NCBI RefSeq assembly: GCF_008386575.1
Contig: NZ_VUOA01000041.1
Coordinates: 1,109 to 44,137 of the forward strand
Length of the DNA stretch: 43,029 nucleotides
Source: Salinarimonas soli
GTDB lineage: Bacteria; Pseudomonadota; Alphaproteobacteria; Rhizobiales; Beijerinckiaceae
Direction: 5' to 3'
The position numbers and the translations under genes are program-made. This document shows positions 31,466 through 39,243 of this stretch, piece after piece. The notes under the pieces were generated by a model. It saw only the letters and a program-made list of their open reading frames with translations. It was not told the origin of the DNA and did not search any database. Each line of letters begins with the position of its first letter. Position 1 is the first letter of the stretch.

Positions 31466-32812
31466 GTGCCAGCGATCTCGTTCTTCACAGACATGATCCA
31501 GACCATCGCCGACCGGGGCCGCTCGCTCATCACGCGGCCAGGCGAGGGCCTGCGCTCGGCCCGCGACCTCGCGGGTCTCGCCGAGGAGATCCTGTCGGGA
31601 CGCGGCGAGGCCTCGGCGGTGGCTCGCGCCCGCGACCTCCTCGACCTCTACGCCGCGGCGCCGCCTGAGACCCGCCGCGCCTTCCTCAAGCGTCTCTCGG
31701 CGGATTTCGGGCCCGCCATCGACCGCCTCGATGCGGCGATCGAGGCCTACCGCGCCGATCCGACCCCCTCCACCGCCCGCGCCCTGCATCAGGCGAGCGA
31801 GCCCCGCCGCCAGGAGCTGATGCGCCGGCTCAACCGGGCGCCCGGCGGCACCCTGTCGCTCGTTCGCATGCGTGAGGACGTGCTGCCCTTCCTCGCCGAC
31901 CATCCCGATCTCGCCGACGTCGACGCCGATTTCGCGCACCTCTTCGGGTCCTGGTTCAACCGCGGCTTCCTCACCCTCAAGCGGATCGACTGGACGAGCC
32001 CCGCCAACGTGCTCGAGAAGATCATCGCCTACGAGGCCGTGCACGCGATCCAGGGCTTCGAGGACCTGCGCCGGCGCCTGGCGCCCCCGGACCGGCGGCT
32101 CTACGCCTTCTTCCACCCGGCCCTCGTCGAGGAGCCGCTGATCTTCGTCGAGGTGGCGCTCACCCGCGACATTCCCGGCGCGATCGGGCCGATCCTCGCC
32201 CCCGCCCACGCGCCCCTCGCGGCCGCCGAGGCGACGACGGCGGTGTTCTATTCCATCTCGAACTGCCAGCGGGGGCTCGCCGGCATCTCCTTCGGCAACT
32301 TCCTCATCAAGCAGGTGGTGGAGGAGCTGCGCCGCGACCTGCCGGGGCTGAAGACCTTCGTCACCCTCTCGCCGGTCCCGGGCTTCGCGGCGTGGCTTGC
32401 CCGCGAGCGCGACCTCGAGGGCTCCGCCTTCCTCACCTTCGAGGACCGCGCCCGCCTCGACGCCGCCCTCGACCTCGGGGCCTCCCTGGACGAAGGCGGG
32501 GGCGACCTCCAGGCGCTGCTGCGGGAGCTCGCCGCCACCTACCTCATCCGGGCGAGGACGCCGGGCGGGCGGCCCGTCGACCCCGTGGCCCGCTTCCATC
32601 TGGGCAACGGCGCGCGCCTGGAGCGCATCCATCCCCGGGCCGACCTCTCGCCCCGGGGCATCGAGCAGGGCGCGGGCTTCATGGTGAACTATCTCTACGA
32701 CCTCGATTCCATCGAGCGGAACCACGAGGCCTTCGCCGAGCGGGGCGAGGTCGTGGCGGCGGCGGATCTACGCCGCCTCGCCCGCGTGCCCAGAACGCTC
32801 GCCTCCGCCTGA
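31466..32812 (+). CDS. matA: Malonyl-CoA decarboxylase (MatA)
   Basis: 448 residues. Converts malonyl-CoA to acetyl-CoA and CO2. Diagnostic segments: FFHPALVEEPLIFVEVAL (215-232), SISNCQRGLAGISFGN (263-278), catalytic serine S302 in TLSPVPGF, and catalytic histidine H378 in FHLGNGARLERI. The N-terminal 130 residues are the all-helical domain of the family. The start is a GTG seven bases after a perfect AGGAGG (31453-31458). Between the TRAP genes and matB, matching malonate operons of rhizobia. Confidence 0.95.
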   Translation: MPAISFFTDMIQTIADRGRSLITRPGEGLRSARDLAGLAEEILSGRGEASAVARARDLLDLYAAAPPETRRAFLKRLSADFGPAIDRLDAAIEAYRADPTPSTARALHQASEPRRQELMRRLNRAPGGTLSLVRMREDVLPFLADHPDLADVDADFAHLFGSWFNRGFLTLKRIDWTSPANVLEKIIAYEAVHAIQGFEDLRRRLAPPDRRLYAFFHPALVEEPLIFVEVALTRDIPGAIGPILAPAHAPLAAAEATTAVFYSISNCQRGLAGISFGNFLIKQVVEELRRDLPGLKTFVTLSPVPGFAAWLARERDLEGSAFLTFEDRARLDAALDLGASLDEGGGDLQALLRELAATYLIRARTPGGRPVDPVARFHLGNGARLERIHPRADLSPRGIEQGAGFMVNYLYDLDSIERNHEAFAERGEVVAAADLRRLARVPRTLASA

Positions 32813-32845
32813 ACGAGACCAGATCCTACCTGCGGGAGCCATCCC

Positions 32846-34360
32846 TTGACCTGCCACCTGTTCGACGCCGTCACGGCGAGCATTGACGATCCGAGCCGCC
32901 CCTTCCTCGTCCATCCCGACGGCGCGCGGACGTCCTACGGCGCCTTCCTGGAGGAGACGGGACGCATGGCGAACGCCTTGCGGGACCTCGGGGTGGGCGT
33001 GGGCGACCGGGTCGCCGTGCAGGTGGAGAAGAGCCCGGCCATGCTGGTGCTCTATCTCGCCTGCGTGCGGGCGGGCGCGGTGTTCCTGCCCCTCAACACG
33101 GCCTACACGCTGCCCGAGCTCGACTACTTCATCGGCGACGCGGAGCCCGCCCTCGTGGTGTGCGACCCCGCCCGGCGCGAGGGGGTGGAGGCGCTGGCCC
33201 GCCCCCGGGGCGCACGGGTCGAGACCCTCGACGCGGCCGGCACGGGCTCGCTCACTGAGCGGGCGGCGGCGCAGGGCGCCGGCTTCGACGACGCTCCCCG
33301 CGGTCCCGACGACCTTGCCGCGATCCTCTACACCTCGGGCACCACGGGGCGCTCCAAAGGCGCGATGCTCTCCCACGAGAACCTCGCCTCCAACGCCCGC
33401 ACCTTGCGCGACTATTGGCGCTTCAGCGCCCGCGACGTGCTTCTCCACGCGCTGCCCATCTTCCACACCCACGGCCTCTTCGTCGCGACGAACGTCTCGC
33501 TCATGGCGGGCTCCGCGATGATCTTCCTGCCGAAGTTCGATGCCGACGAGATGATGCGCCTCATGCCAGGGGCCACCGTCATGATGGGGGTGCCCACCTT
33601 CTACACCCGGCTTCTCGCGCATCCGGGCCTCACCCGCGAGGCGACGGCCCATATGCGCCTGTTCGTGTCCGGCTCGGCGCCGCTTCTCGCCGAGACGCAC
33701 CGGGACTGGCAGGCCCGCACGGGCCACGCCATCCTGGAGCGCTACGGCATGACCGAGACCAACATGAACACCTCGAACCCCTATGACGGGGACAGGGTGC
33801 CGGGCACGGTGGGCCCTCCCCTGCCCGACGTGAGCCTGCGCGTGGTCGACCCCGAGACGGGCGCCCCGCTCGCGGCCGAGGAGATCGGGATGATCGAGGT
33901 GCTGGGGCCCAACGTGTTCAAGGGCTATTGGCGCAACGAGGAGAAGACGAAGGCCGAGTTCCGGCCCGACGGCTTCTTCGTCACGGGCGACCTGGGCAAG
34001 ATCGACGGGCGGGGCTACGTCCACATCGTGGGACGGGGCAAGGACCTCATCATCACGGGCGGGTTCAACGTCTACCCCAAGGAGGTCGAGACCGAGATCG
34101 ATGCCCTGCCGGGCGTGGTGGAGAGCGCCGTCATCGGCGTGCCCCACCGTGACTTCGGCGAGGGCGTCATGGCCGTGGTGGTGGCAAAGCCCGGCGCCGC
34201 CATCGACGAGGCCGCGGTGCTCTCCGCCCTCGGCGACCGGCTGGCCAAGTTCAAGCTGCCGAAGCGCGTCGTCATGGTCGACGACCTGCCCCGCAACACC
34301 ATGGGCAAGGTGCAGAAGAACGTGCTGCGCGAGACCTACAAGGCGCTGCTCACGCCATAG
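32846..34360 (+). CDS. matB: Malonyl-CoA synthetase (MatB)
   Basis: 504 residues, acyl-CoA synthetase (ANL) family. Activates malonate with ATP and CoA. P-loop TSGTTGRSK (163-171), ATP/substrate motif YGMTETNMNTSNPYDG, hinge TGDLGKIDGRGYVHIVGR, and catalytic K488 in NTMGKVQKN. The start is a TTG with GGGAG upstream, 33 bases past matA; no ATG is close enough. Supplies malonyl-CoA to MatA. Confidence 0.95.
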   Translation: MTCHLFDAVTASIDDPSRPFLVHPDGARTSYGAFLEETGRMANALRDLGVGVGDRVAVQVEKSPAMLVLYLACVRAGAVFLPLNTAYTLPELDYFIGDAEPALVVCDPARREGVEALARPRGARVETLDAAGTGSLTERAAAQGAGFDDAPRGPDDLAAILYTSGTTGRSKGAMLSHENLASNARTLRDYWRFSARDVLLHALPIFHTHGLFVATNVSLMAGSAMIFLPKFDADEMMRLMPGATVMMGVPTFYTRLLAHPGLTREATAHMRLFVSGSAPLLAETHRDWQARTGHAILERYGMTETNMNTSNPYDGDRVPGTVGPPLPDVSLRVVDPETGAPLAAEEIGMIEVLGPNVFKGYWRNEEKTKAEFRPDGFFVTGDLGKIDGRGYVHIVGRGKDLIITGGFNVYPKEVETEIDALPGVVESAVIGVPHRDFGEGVMAVVVAKPGAAIDEAAVLSALGDRLAKFKLPKRVVMVDDLPRNTMGKVQKNVLRETYKALLTP

Positions 34361-34385
34361 GGCTCGTACGCGCCTCCGGCCCCCG

Positions 34386-35366
34386 TCACGGCGTCAGGAG
34401 CAGGGCTCCCGTCGTGGCGCGGCGCTCCGCGGCGGCGTGAAGGGCCCCGGCGTCCTCCAGGGCGAAGCGCCGGCCGATCTCCACCGTGACGGCCCCGTCC
34501 CGCACGGCCGCGAACAGGTCGGCGGCGTTGGCCCTGAACGTGGCGCCGTCGGCATTGTGCGGGAAGACGGAGGGGCGGGTGAGAAAGAGGCAGCCCTTCT
34601 TGTTGAGGAGCTCCGGCTCGATCGCGGGGGCAGGCCCGGACGCCGCGCCGTAGAGCACGACCATGCCGAAGGGAGCGGCGCAGTCCAGGGAGTGCAGGAA
34701 GGTGTCGCGCCCCACCGAATCGTAGACGACGTCGGCCTTGCGTCCGCCGGTGGCGGCGAGGAGGTCCCGCAGCCAGTCCGGGCGGCTGTAATCGATCGCG
34801 GCGTCGCATCCCGCCGTCCGGGCCACCTCGCATTTCTCGGGTCCGCCCGCGGTCCCCACCACGAAGGCACCGAGCGCCTTGGCCCACCGGCAGAGGATCT
34901 GCCCGACGCCGCCCGCCGCCGCGTGGACGAGGACGAGATCGCCTGCCTTCACGCGGTACGTGCGGCGCACGAGGTATTGAGCGGTGAGCCCCTTGAAGAG
35001 CAGGCTCGCGGCAGCCTCGTCGCTCATCTCCTCGGGCAGGCGCACGAGCCGCTCCGCCGGCACGACGCGCCGATCCGCATAGGCGCCGAGCCCCGCGTTC
35101 ATGTACGCGACCCGATCCCCGGGCTTCAGGTCCGAGACGCCCTCGCCCACCGCCTCGACCACCCCGGCGGCCTCGTGGCCGAGGCCCGTCGGCAGCGGGA
35201 GCGGGTAGACGCCCTTGCGCTGGTAGATGTCGATGTAGTTGAAGCCGACGGCCGTCTGGCGCAGCAGGACCTCTCCGGCTCGCGGAGCGCCGATATCGAC
35301 GGTCTCGACACGCATGACCTCCGGGCCGCCGTGCTCATGAATGCGAATCGCCCGTGCCTGATCCAT
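34386..35366 (-). CDS. NADPH:quinone oxidoreductase (zeta-crystallin type MDR)
   Basis: 326 residues. Zinc-free medium-chain dehydrogenase/reductase: GroES-like part 1-120 (VGFNYIDIYQRKGVYPLPLP, GLGHEAAGVVEAVGEG) and a Rossmann fold with NADPH motif AAAGGVGQILCRWAKALGA. No catalytic-zinc cysteine/histidine set. Reduces quinones or acts on small enones. The ATG at 35366 has AGGGAG upstream; a TTG two codons earlier is less likely. Convergent with matB, 25 bases apart. Confidence 0.92.
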   Translation of the reverse strand: MDQARAIRIHEHGGPEVMRVETVDIGAPRAGEVLLRQTAVGFNYIDIYQRKGVYPLPLPTGLGHEAAGVVEAVGEGVSDLKPGDRVAYMNAGLGAYADRRVVPAERLVRLPEEMSDEAAASLLFKGLTAQYLVRRTYRVKAGDLVLVHAAAGGVGQILCRWAKALGAFVVGTAGGPEKCEVARTAGCDAAIDYSRPDWLRDLLAATGGRKADVVYDSVGRDTFLHSLDCAAPFGMVVLYGAASGPAPAIEPELLNKKGCLFLTRPSVFPHNADGATFRANAADLFAAVRDGAVTVEIGRRFALEDAGALHAAAERRATTGALLLTP

Positions 35367-35484
35367 GCTCAAGCTCCCTTGATCGGGTGTTCAGACCACG
35401 GTTCCGGGTCTGAATGCACGTCATTTCCGGCCGCGCGGAGCCCCGCCTTGGGTGGCTGCGCCCGGTCGCAGTCGCGCAGGCAGA

Positions 35485-35517
35485 GCCGATCCCGGGTCGG
35501 GGTGACCCGGGATCGGC
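35485..35517. terminator. Perfect 14-bp hairpin downstream of the FKBP gene
   Basis: GCCGATCCCGGGTC and GACCCGGGATCGGC around a GGGGT loop, 23 bases past the stop of the FKBP gene. Strong GC stem, no U-run. Also insulates the quinone reductase gene downstream on the same strand. Confidence 0.75.
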
Positions 35518-35540
35518 GTCAGGTGCGCGTGGCGCCCGCC

Positions 35541-35963
35541 TCAGCGGGTGCCGAGAAGCTCGACGTCGAAGATCAGCGTCGCGTTGGGCGGGATCACACC
35601 GCCCGCGCCACGGGCGCCGTAGCCGAGATCGGGCGGGATCACGAGGGTGCGCTTGCCGCCCACCTTCATCGTCGCGACGCCCTGGTCCCAGCCGGCAATG
35701 ACCTGGCCCTGGCCGAGGGTGAAGGTGAAGGGCTGGCCGCGGTCGCGCGACGAGTCGAATTTCTTGCCCTTCTGGCCGTTCTGGTCGAGCCAGCCCGTGT
35801 AGTGCACGTTGACCGACTGGCCTGCCTTCGGCTCGGGCCCGGTGCCGACGACCTCGTCCCGGTACTTGAGACCCGAGGGCGTGGTGGTGAGGTTCTGCGC
35901 GGATGCGTCGAGGGTCATGGCGATCAACAGGGCTCCGAAAAGTGGGACGGTAAAGCGGGACAT
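35541..35963 (-). CDS. Secreted FKBP-type peptidyl-prolyl cis-trans isomerase
   Basis: 140 residues. Signal peptide 1-22 (cleavage in DASAQ), then one FKBP domain: [66 protein letters not shown] and TLIFDVELL. All usual active-site aromatic residues (Y, F, D, W, Y) are present. A single-domain periplasmic folding helper without the dimerisation region of FkpA or Mip. Stand-alone gene with its own terminator. Confidence 0.95.
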   Translation of the reverse strand: MSRFTVPLFGALLIAMTLDASAQNLTTTPSGLKYRDEVVGTGPEPKAGQSVNVHYTGWLDQNGQKGKKFDSSRDRGQPFTFTLGQGQVIAGWDQGVATMKVGGKRTLVIPPDLGYGARGAGGVIPPNATLIFDVELLGTR

Positions 35964-36082
35964 GCGGGAATCGTTCCTGATGGTGGCCGATCAGCCAATT
36001 AAGGCCCCCGATTCGAAATCGTCCAGCCTTCGCTTGGCGGCCGGTCGAGGCCCCGGACCCCTGAGACGTCGTCCGGCGGACA

Positions 36083-37390
36083 CTAGTCCCCCTTGAACGC
36101 GCGGCTCATCTGGTCCGACAGGGGCTTGGCGAGATAGGACAGGGCCGTGCGCTCGCCCGTCTGGATGAACGCCTCCACGGGCATGCCGGGGACGAGGGTG
36201 AGGCCTTTCAGGCGAGCGAGCTCCTCCGGAGAGGTCGCCACGCGCGCCGTGTAATAGGATACGCCCGTCTTCTGGTCCTGGATGAGGTCCGCCGCGACCC
36301 GGCTCACCCGGCCCCGGATCTCCGGCGTCGTGCGCTGGTTGAAGGCCGAGAGCCGCAGCATCGCGTCCTGCCCGATCCGGAGCTGGTCGATGTCCTGCGG
36401 CGCGACCTTCACCTCGATCGCCATCTCGTCCGCCTGGGGCACGATGAGCATGAGCGCGTCCGCCGGCGAGATCACGCCGCCCACCGTGTGCACGGCCAGC
36501 TGGTGCACCACGCCGTCCTGGGGCGCGCGGATGTCGATGCGCCGGAGCTGGTCCTCAGCGGCGATGCGCTTCTCGGCGAGCTCGGCGGACTTGCCCTGGA
36601 TGTCGCGCAGCTCCCTGGCCACCTCGGAGCGCAGATCCTGGTCGACCTGGAGGATCTGCAGCTCGGTCTCGGAGATCTTACCCTTGGCCTGGGCCACCCC
36701 CGCGATGAGCTGGCCCTGCTCGCCCTTGAGGCGCGTCTCCTCGCGCTTGAGGGCGGTGACGCGGGTGAGAGGGACGAGGTTCTTGGCATAGAGGCCCTCG
36801 ACGCCCTTCAGCTCCTCCTGGATCAGCCTGATCTCCTCGCCCTTGGCGTTGGCCTGGAGCTCCTGGCCGCCGATCTGCTCGCGCAGCTGCTCCACCCGCT
36901 GCCTGAGCTGGCCCTGGAGCCCTGCCCGCGCCTCACGGCGAAGCCCGAACAGGCGCCCCTCCCCCTGGATCAGCTCGGCAATCTCCGGCTCCGCGGCGCG
37001 GGCGGCGAGCTCGGGCCGGACCTTGATCGCCGCGAGCCCGTCACGCTCGGCCTCAAGCCGCCCCCGGCGGGCGGCGAGCTCGTCGAGGCCCTTGGTGATC
37101 ACGGCGAGGTTGGCGCGGGTCACGGTCTCGTCGAGACGCACCACCACGTCGCCCGCCGTCACCCGGTCGCCGTCGCGAACCCGGATCTCGCCCACCACGC
37201 CGCCCGTCGGGTGCTGGACCTTCTTGACGTAGGAATCGACCACCACGGCGCCCGGCGCCACCACGGCGCTCGCGATCTCGGCGGTGGCGGCCCAGCCGCC
37301 CATGCCGCCCCCCAGAACCAGGAGGGTGGTCAGGCCCGCCAGCAAATGGCGGCGCAGCGAACGGTCCGGATCGAGAGCGGGGTTCCTCAT
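36083..37390 (-). CDS. Type I secretion membrane-fusion (HlyD-family) adaptor
   Basis: 435 residues. A single N-terminal membrane helix (about 15-36), a lipoyl-type half motif (VVGEIRVRDGDRVTAGDVVV), a long coiled-coil region (about 95-290), the second lipoyl half (IRAPQDGVVHQLAVHTVGG) and a beta-barrel domain. Bridges the inner-membrane ABC exporter to an outer-membrane TolC-type channel, which is not in this window. The ATG overlaps the exporter stop (ATGA). PrsE/PrtE-like. Confidence 0.93.
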   Translation of the reverse strand: MRNPALDPDRSLRRHLLAGLTTLLVLGGGMGGWAATAEIASAVVAPGAVVVDSYVKKVQHPTGGVVGEIRVRDGDRVTAGDVVVRLDETVTRANLAVITKGLDELAARRGRLEAERDGLAAIKVRPELAARAAEPEIAELIQGEGRLFGLRREARAGLQGQLRQRVEQLREQIGGQELQANAKGEEIRLIQEELKGVEGLYAKNLVPLTRVTALKREETRLKGEQGQLIAGVAQAKGKISETELQILQVDQDLRSEVARELRDIQGKSAELAEKRIAAEDQLRRIDIRAPQDGVVHQLAVHTVGGVISPADALMLIVPQADEMAIEVKVAPQDIDQLRIGQDAMLRLSAFNQRTTPEIRGRVSRVAADLIQDQKTGVSYYTARVATSPEELARLKGLTLVPGMPVEAFIQTGERTALSYLAKPLSDQMSRAFKGD

Positions 37391-39144
37391 GACGCGCCTC
37401 CGGCGATGGCCCTCTGGCCTCGCTCGACCTCGACGGCGGGATTGGGGACGGGCTGGAGCGTGCGCACGGTCGCGCCCAGGACCTGGTCCTTGGGGCCGAA
37501 GGCCTTCTGCTCGCCGCCCGCGATCACGAGGACATGGTCGAGGGCCGCGAGCGCGCTCGGGCGATGGGCGACCACGACGGCGATGCCGCCGCGCTCGCGC
37601 ACGTTCATGAGGGCCCGCGTCAACGCCGCCTCGCCCTCGTTGTCGAGGTTCGAGTTCGGCTCGTCGAGCACCACGAGGAAGGGATCGCCGTAGAGCGCGC
37701 GGGCGAGGCCCACCCGCTGGCGCTGCCCCGCCGAGAGCGCGCCGCCCCGGTCGCCGATGGCGGTGTCGTAGCCCTGGTCGAGCGACAGGATCAGCTCGTG
37801 CACGCCCGCCAGCATCGCGGCCTGGATCACGAGGTCCGGATCGTCGCCCTCCCGGAAGCGGGCGATGTTCTGGGCGATCGTGCCCGCGAACAGCTCAACG
37901 TCCTGCGGCAGGTAGCCGACATGGCGGCCGAGCGTCTCGGGCGACCACTGGTCCAGGGCCGCGCCGTCGAGGCGCACGCGCCCTCGCGCCGGCTGCCAGA
38001 CGCCGACCAGCGCCCGCACGAGGCAGGACTTGCCCGAGCCGCTCGGGCCGATGATGCCGAGCCCCGCCCCGCCCTGGAGCTGGAACGAGATGTCCCGCAC
38101 GACGAGACGAGGATTGCCGGCCGGAGCGACGGCCACGCCCTGCACGGTGAGGGTCGATCCCGGGGGGCGCAGGGTTTGGCGCTCCGCCGCGGCGGGGAGC
38201 GACCCTAAGAGCGCGTCGAGCCGCCGCCAGGCTCCGCGGGTGGCGAGGAAGCCGCGCCAGTTGGCGATGGCGAGCTCCACGGGCGCCAGCGCGCGGGCCG
38301 AGAGGATGGAACTCGCGATGATGATGCCGCCCGACGCCTCGCCCTGGATCACGAGATAGGCGCCGACCCCCAGCACCGCCGATTGCAGGGCCATGCGCAG
38401 CATCTTGGAGATGGCGCCGAGCCCGCCCGTCACGTCGGAGAGGCCGCTCTGGCCCGCCACGTAGCCCCGATCCGCCTCGCGCCAGCGCGCCGCGACGGCG
38501 GGGCCCATGCCCATGGCGGTCACAGCCTCCGCATTGCGCCGGGCGGCGTCCGCGACCGCCTGGCGCTGGGAGGCGAGCGCCACGGACTGCGCAGCCCCCC
38601 GGCGGGACAGGATCTCGGTGAGCAGCGTCAGCATCACGAGGATCCCGGCGCCGCCCAGGGCGGTCCAGCCGATGAGCGGATGGAAGAGGAAGCAGAGCGT
38701 CAGGTAGAGCGGCAGCCAGGGCAGGTCGAAGAAGGCGAGCGGCCCGCCGGTGCCGAAGAACGAGCGGACTTGGTCGAGGTCGCGCAGGGGCTGGCCCGCA
38801 TCCACGTCGCCGCGCAGGAGCGGCAGGCGCAAGGTGGTGTCGAACACCCGGCCGGCGACGCGCTCGTGCAGGGACGCCCCGACCCGCGCCAGCATCCGGG
38901 TGCGGATGAGGTCGAGCCCGCCCTGGATCGCGAACAGGCCCGCCACGAGGATGGCGAGCCCGACGAGGGTCGGGATGCTGCGGGACGGGATCACGCGATC
39001 GTAGACCTGGAGCATGAAGATCGAGCCGGTGAGCATCAGCAGGTTCACCGCCGCGCTGAACAGGCCGATGCCCAGGAGAGAGCCGGCGCAGCGCCGCAGC
39101 GCCTGGGAGATCTCGGAACGGGCCGAGGGGGGTGCGTTCGCCAT
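37387..39144 (-). CDS. Type I secretion ABC exporter (PrtD/PrsD-like, membrane plus ATPase)
   Basis: 585 residues. N-terminal six-helix domain (about 20-300) fused to an ATPase with Walker A GPSGSGKS (366-373), signature LSAGQ (470-474), Walker B LVVLDEP (490-496), D-loop NSNLD and H-loop VAHRPS. No N-terminal C39 peptidase or C39-like domain, so it should recognise an uncleaved C-terminal signal, as PrtD-type exporters do. It begins 99 bases downstream of the CHRD/EF-hand protein, its likely cargo. Confidence 0.93.
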   Translation of the reverse strand: MANAPPSARSEISQALRRCAGSLLGIGLFSAAVNLLMLTGSIFMLQVYDRVIPSRSIPTLVGLAILVAGLFAIQGGLDLIRTRMLARVGASLHERVAGRVFDTTLRLPLLRGDVDAGQPLRDLDQVRSFFGTGGPLAFFDLPWLPLYLTLCFLFHPLIGWTALGGAGILVMLTLLTEILSRRGAAQSVALASQRQAVADAARRNAEAVTAMGMGPAVAARWREADRGYVAGQSGLSDVTGGLGAISKMLRMALQSAVLGVGAYLVIQGEASGGIIIASSILSARALAPVELAIANWRGFLATRGAWRRLDALLGSLPAAAERQTLRPPGSTLTVQGVAVAPAGNPRLVVRDISFQLQGGAGLGIIGPSGSGKSCLVRALVGVWQPARGRVRLDGAALDQWSPETLGRHVGYLPQDVELFAGTIAQNIARFREGDDPDLVIQAAMLAGVHELILSLDQGYDTAIGDRGGALSAGQRQRVGLARALYGDPFLVVLDEPNSNLDNEGEAALTRALMNVRERGGIAVVVAHRPSALAALDHVLVIAGGEQKAFGPKDQVLGATVRTLQPVPNPAVEVERGQRAIAGGAS

Positions 39145-39202
39145 GGAGGTCGGATCCGGTCGATGGCCCCTCGGAGATCAACCCGGTGGGCAGGCGCGGG
39201 AA

Positions 39203-39234
39203 CGGACCGGGCGGCGCGCGGGCCGCCCGATCCG
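39203..39234. terminator. Intercistronic hairpin between cargo and exporter genes
   Basis: Arms CGGACCGGGCGGC and GCCGCCCGATCCG pair over 13 positions with one mismatch around a GCGCGG loop. It begins 10 bases past the cargo stop and sits 59 bases before the exporter start. Such attenuating hairpins between cargo and transporter genes give more cargo than pump; inference here. Confidence 0.6.
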
Positions 39235-39243
39235 GGGTCTTCG

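Noticed and set aside
34101-36002. 633-codon plus-strand frame
   Set aside because: It runs across matB out of frame and opposite the quinone reductase and FKBP genes; no protein family visible.
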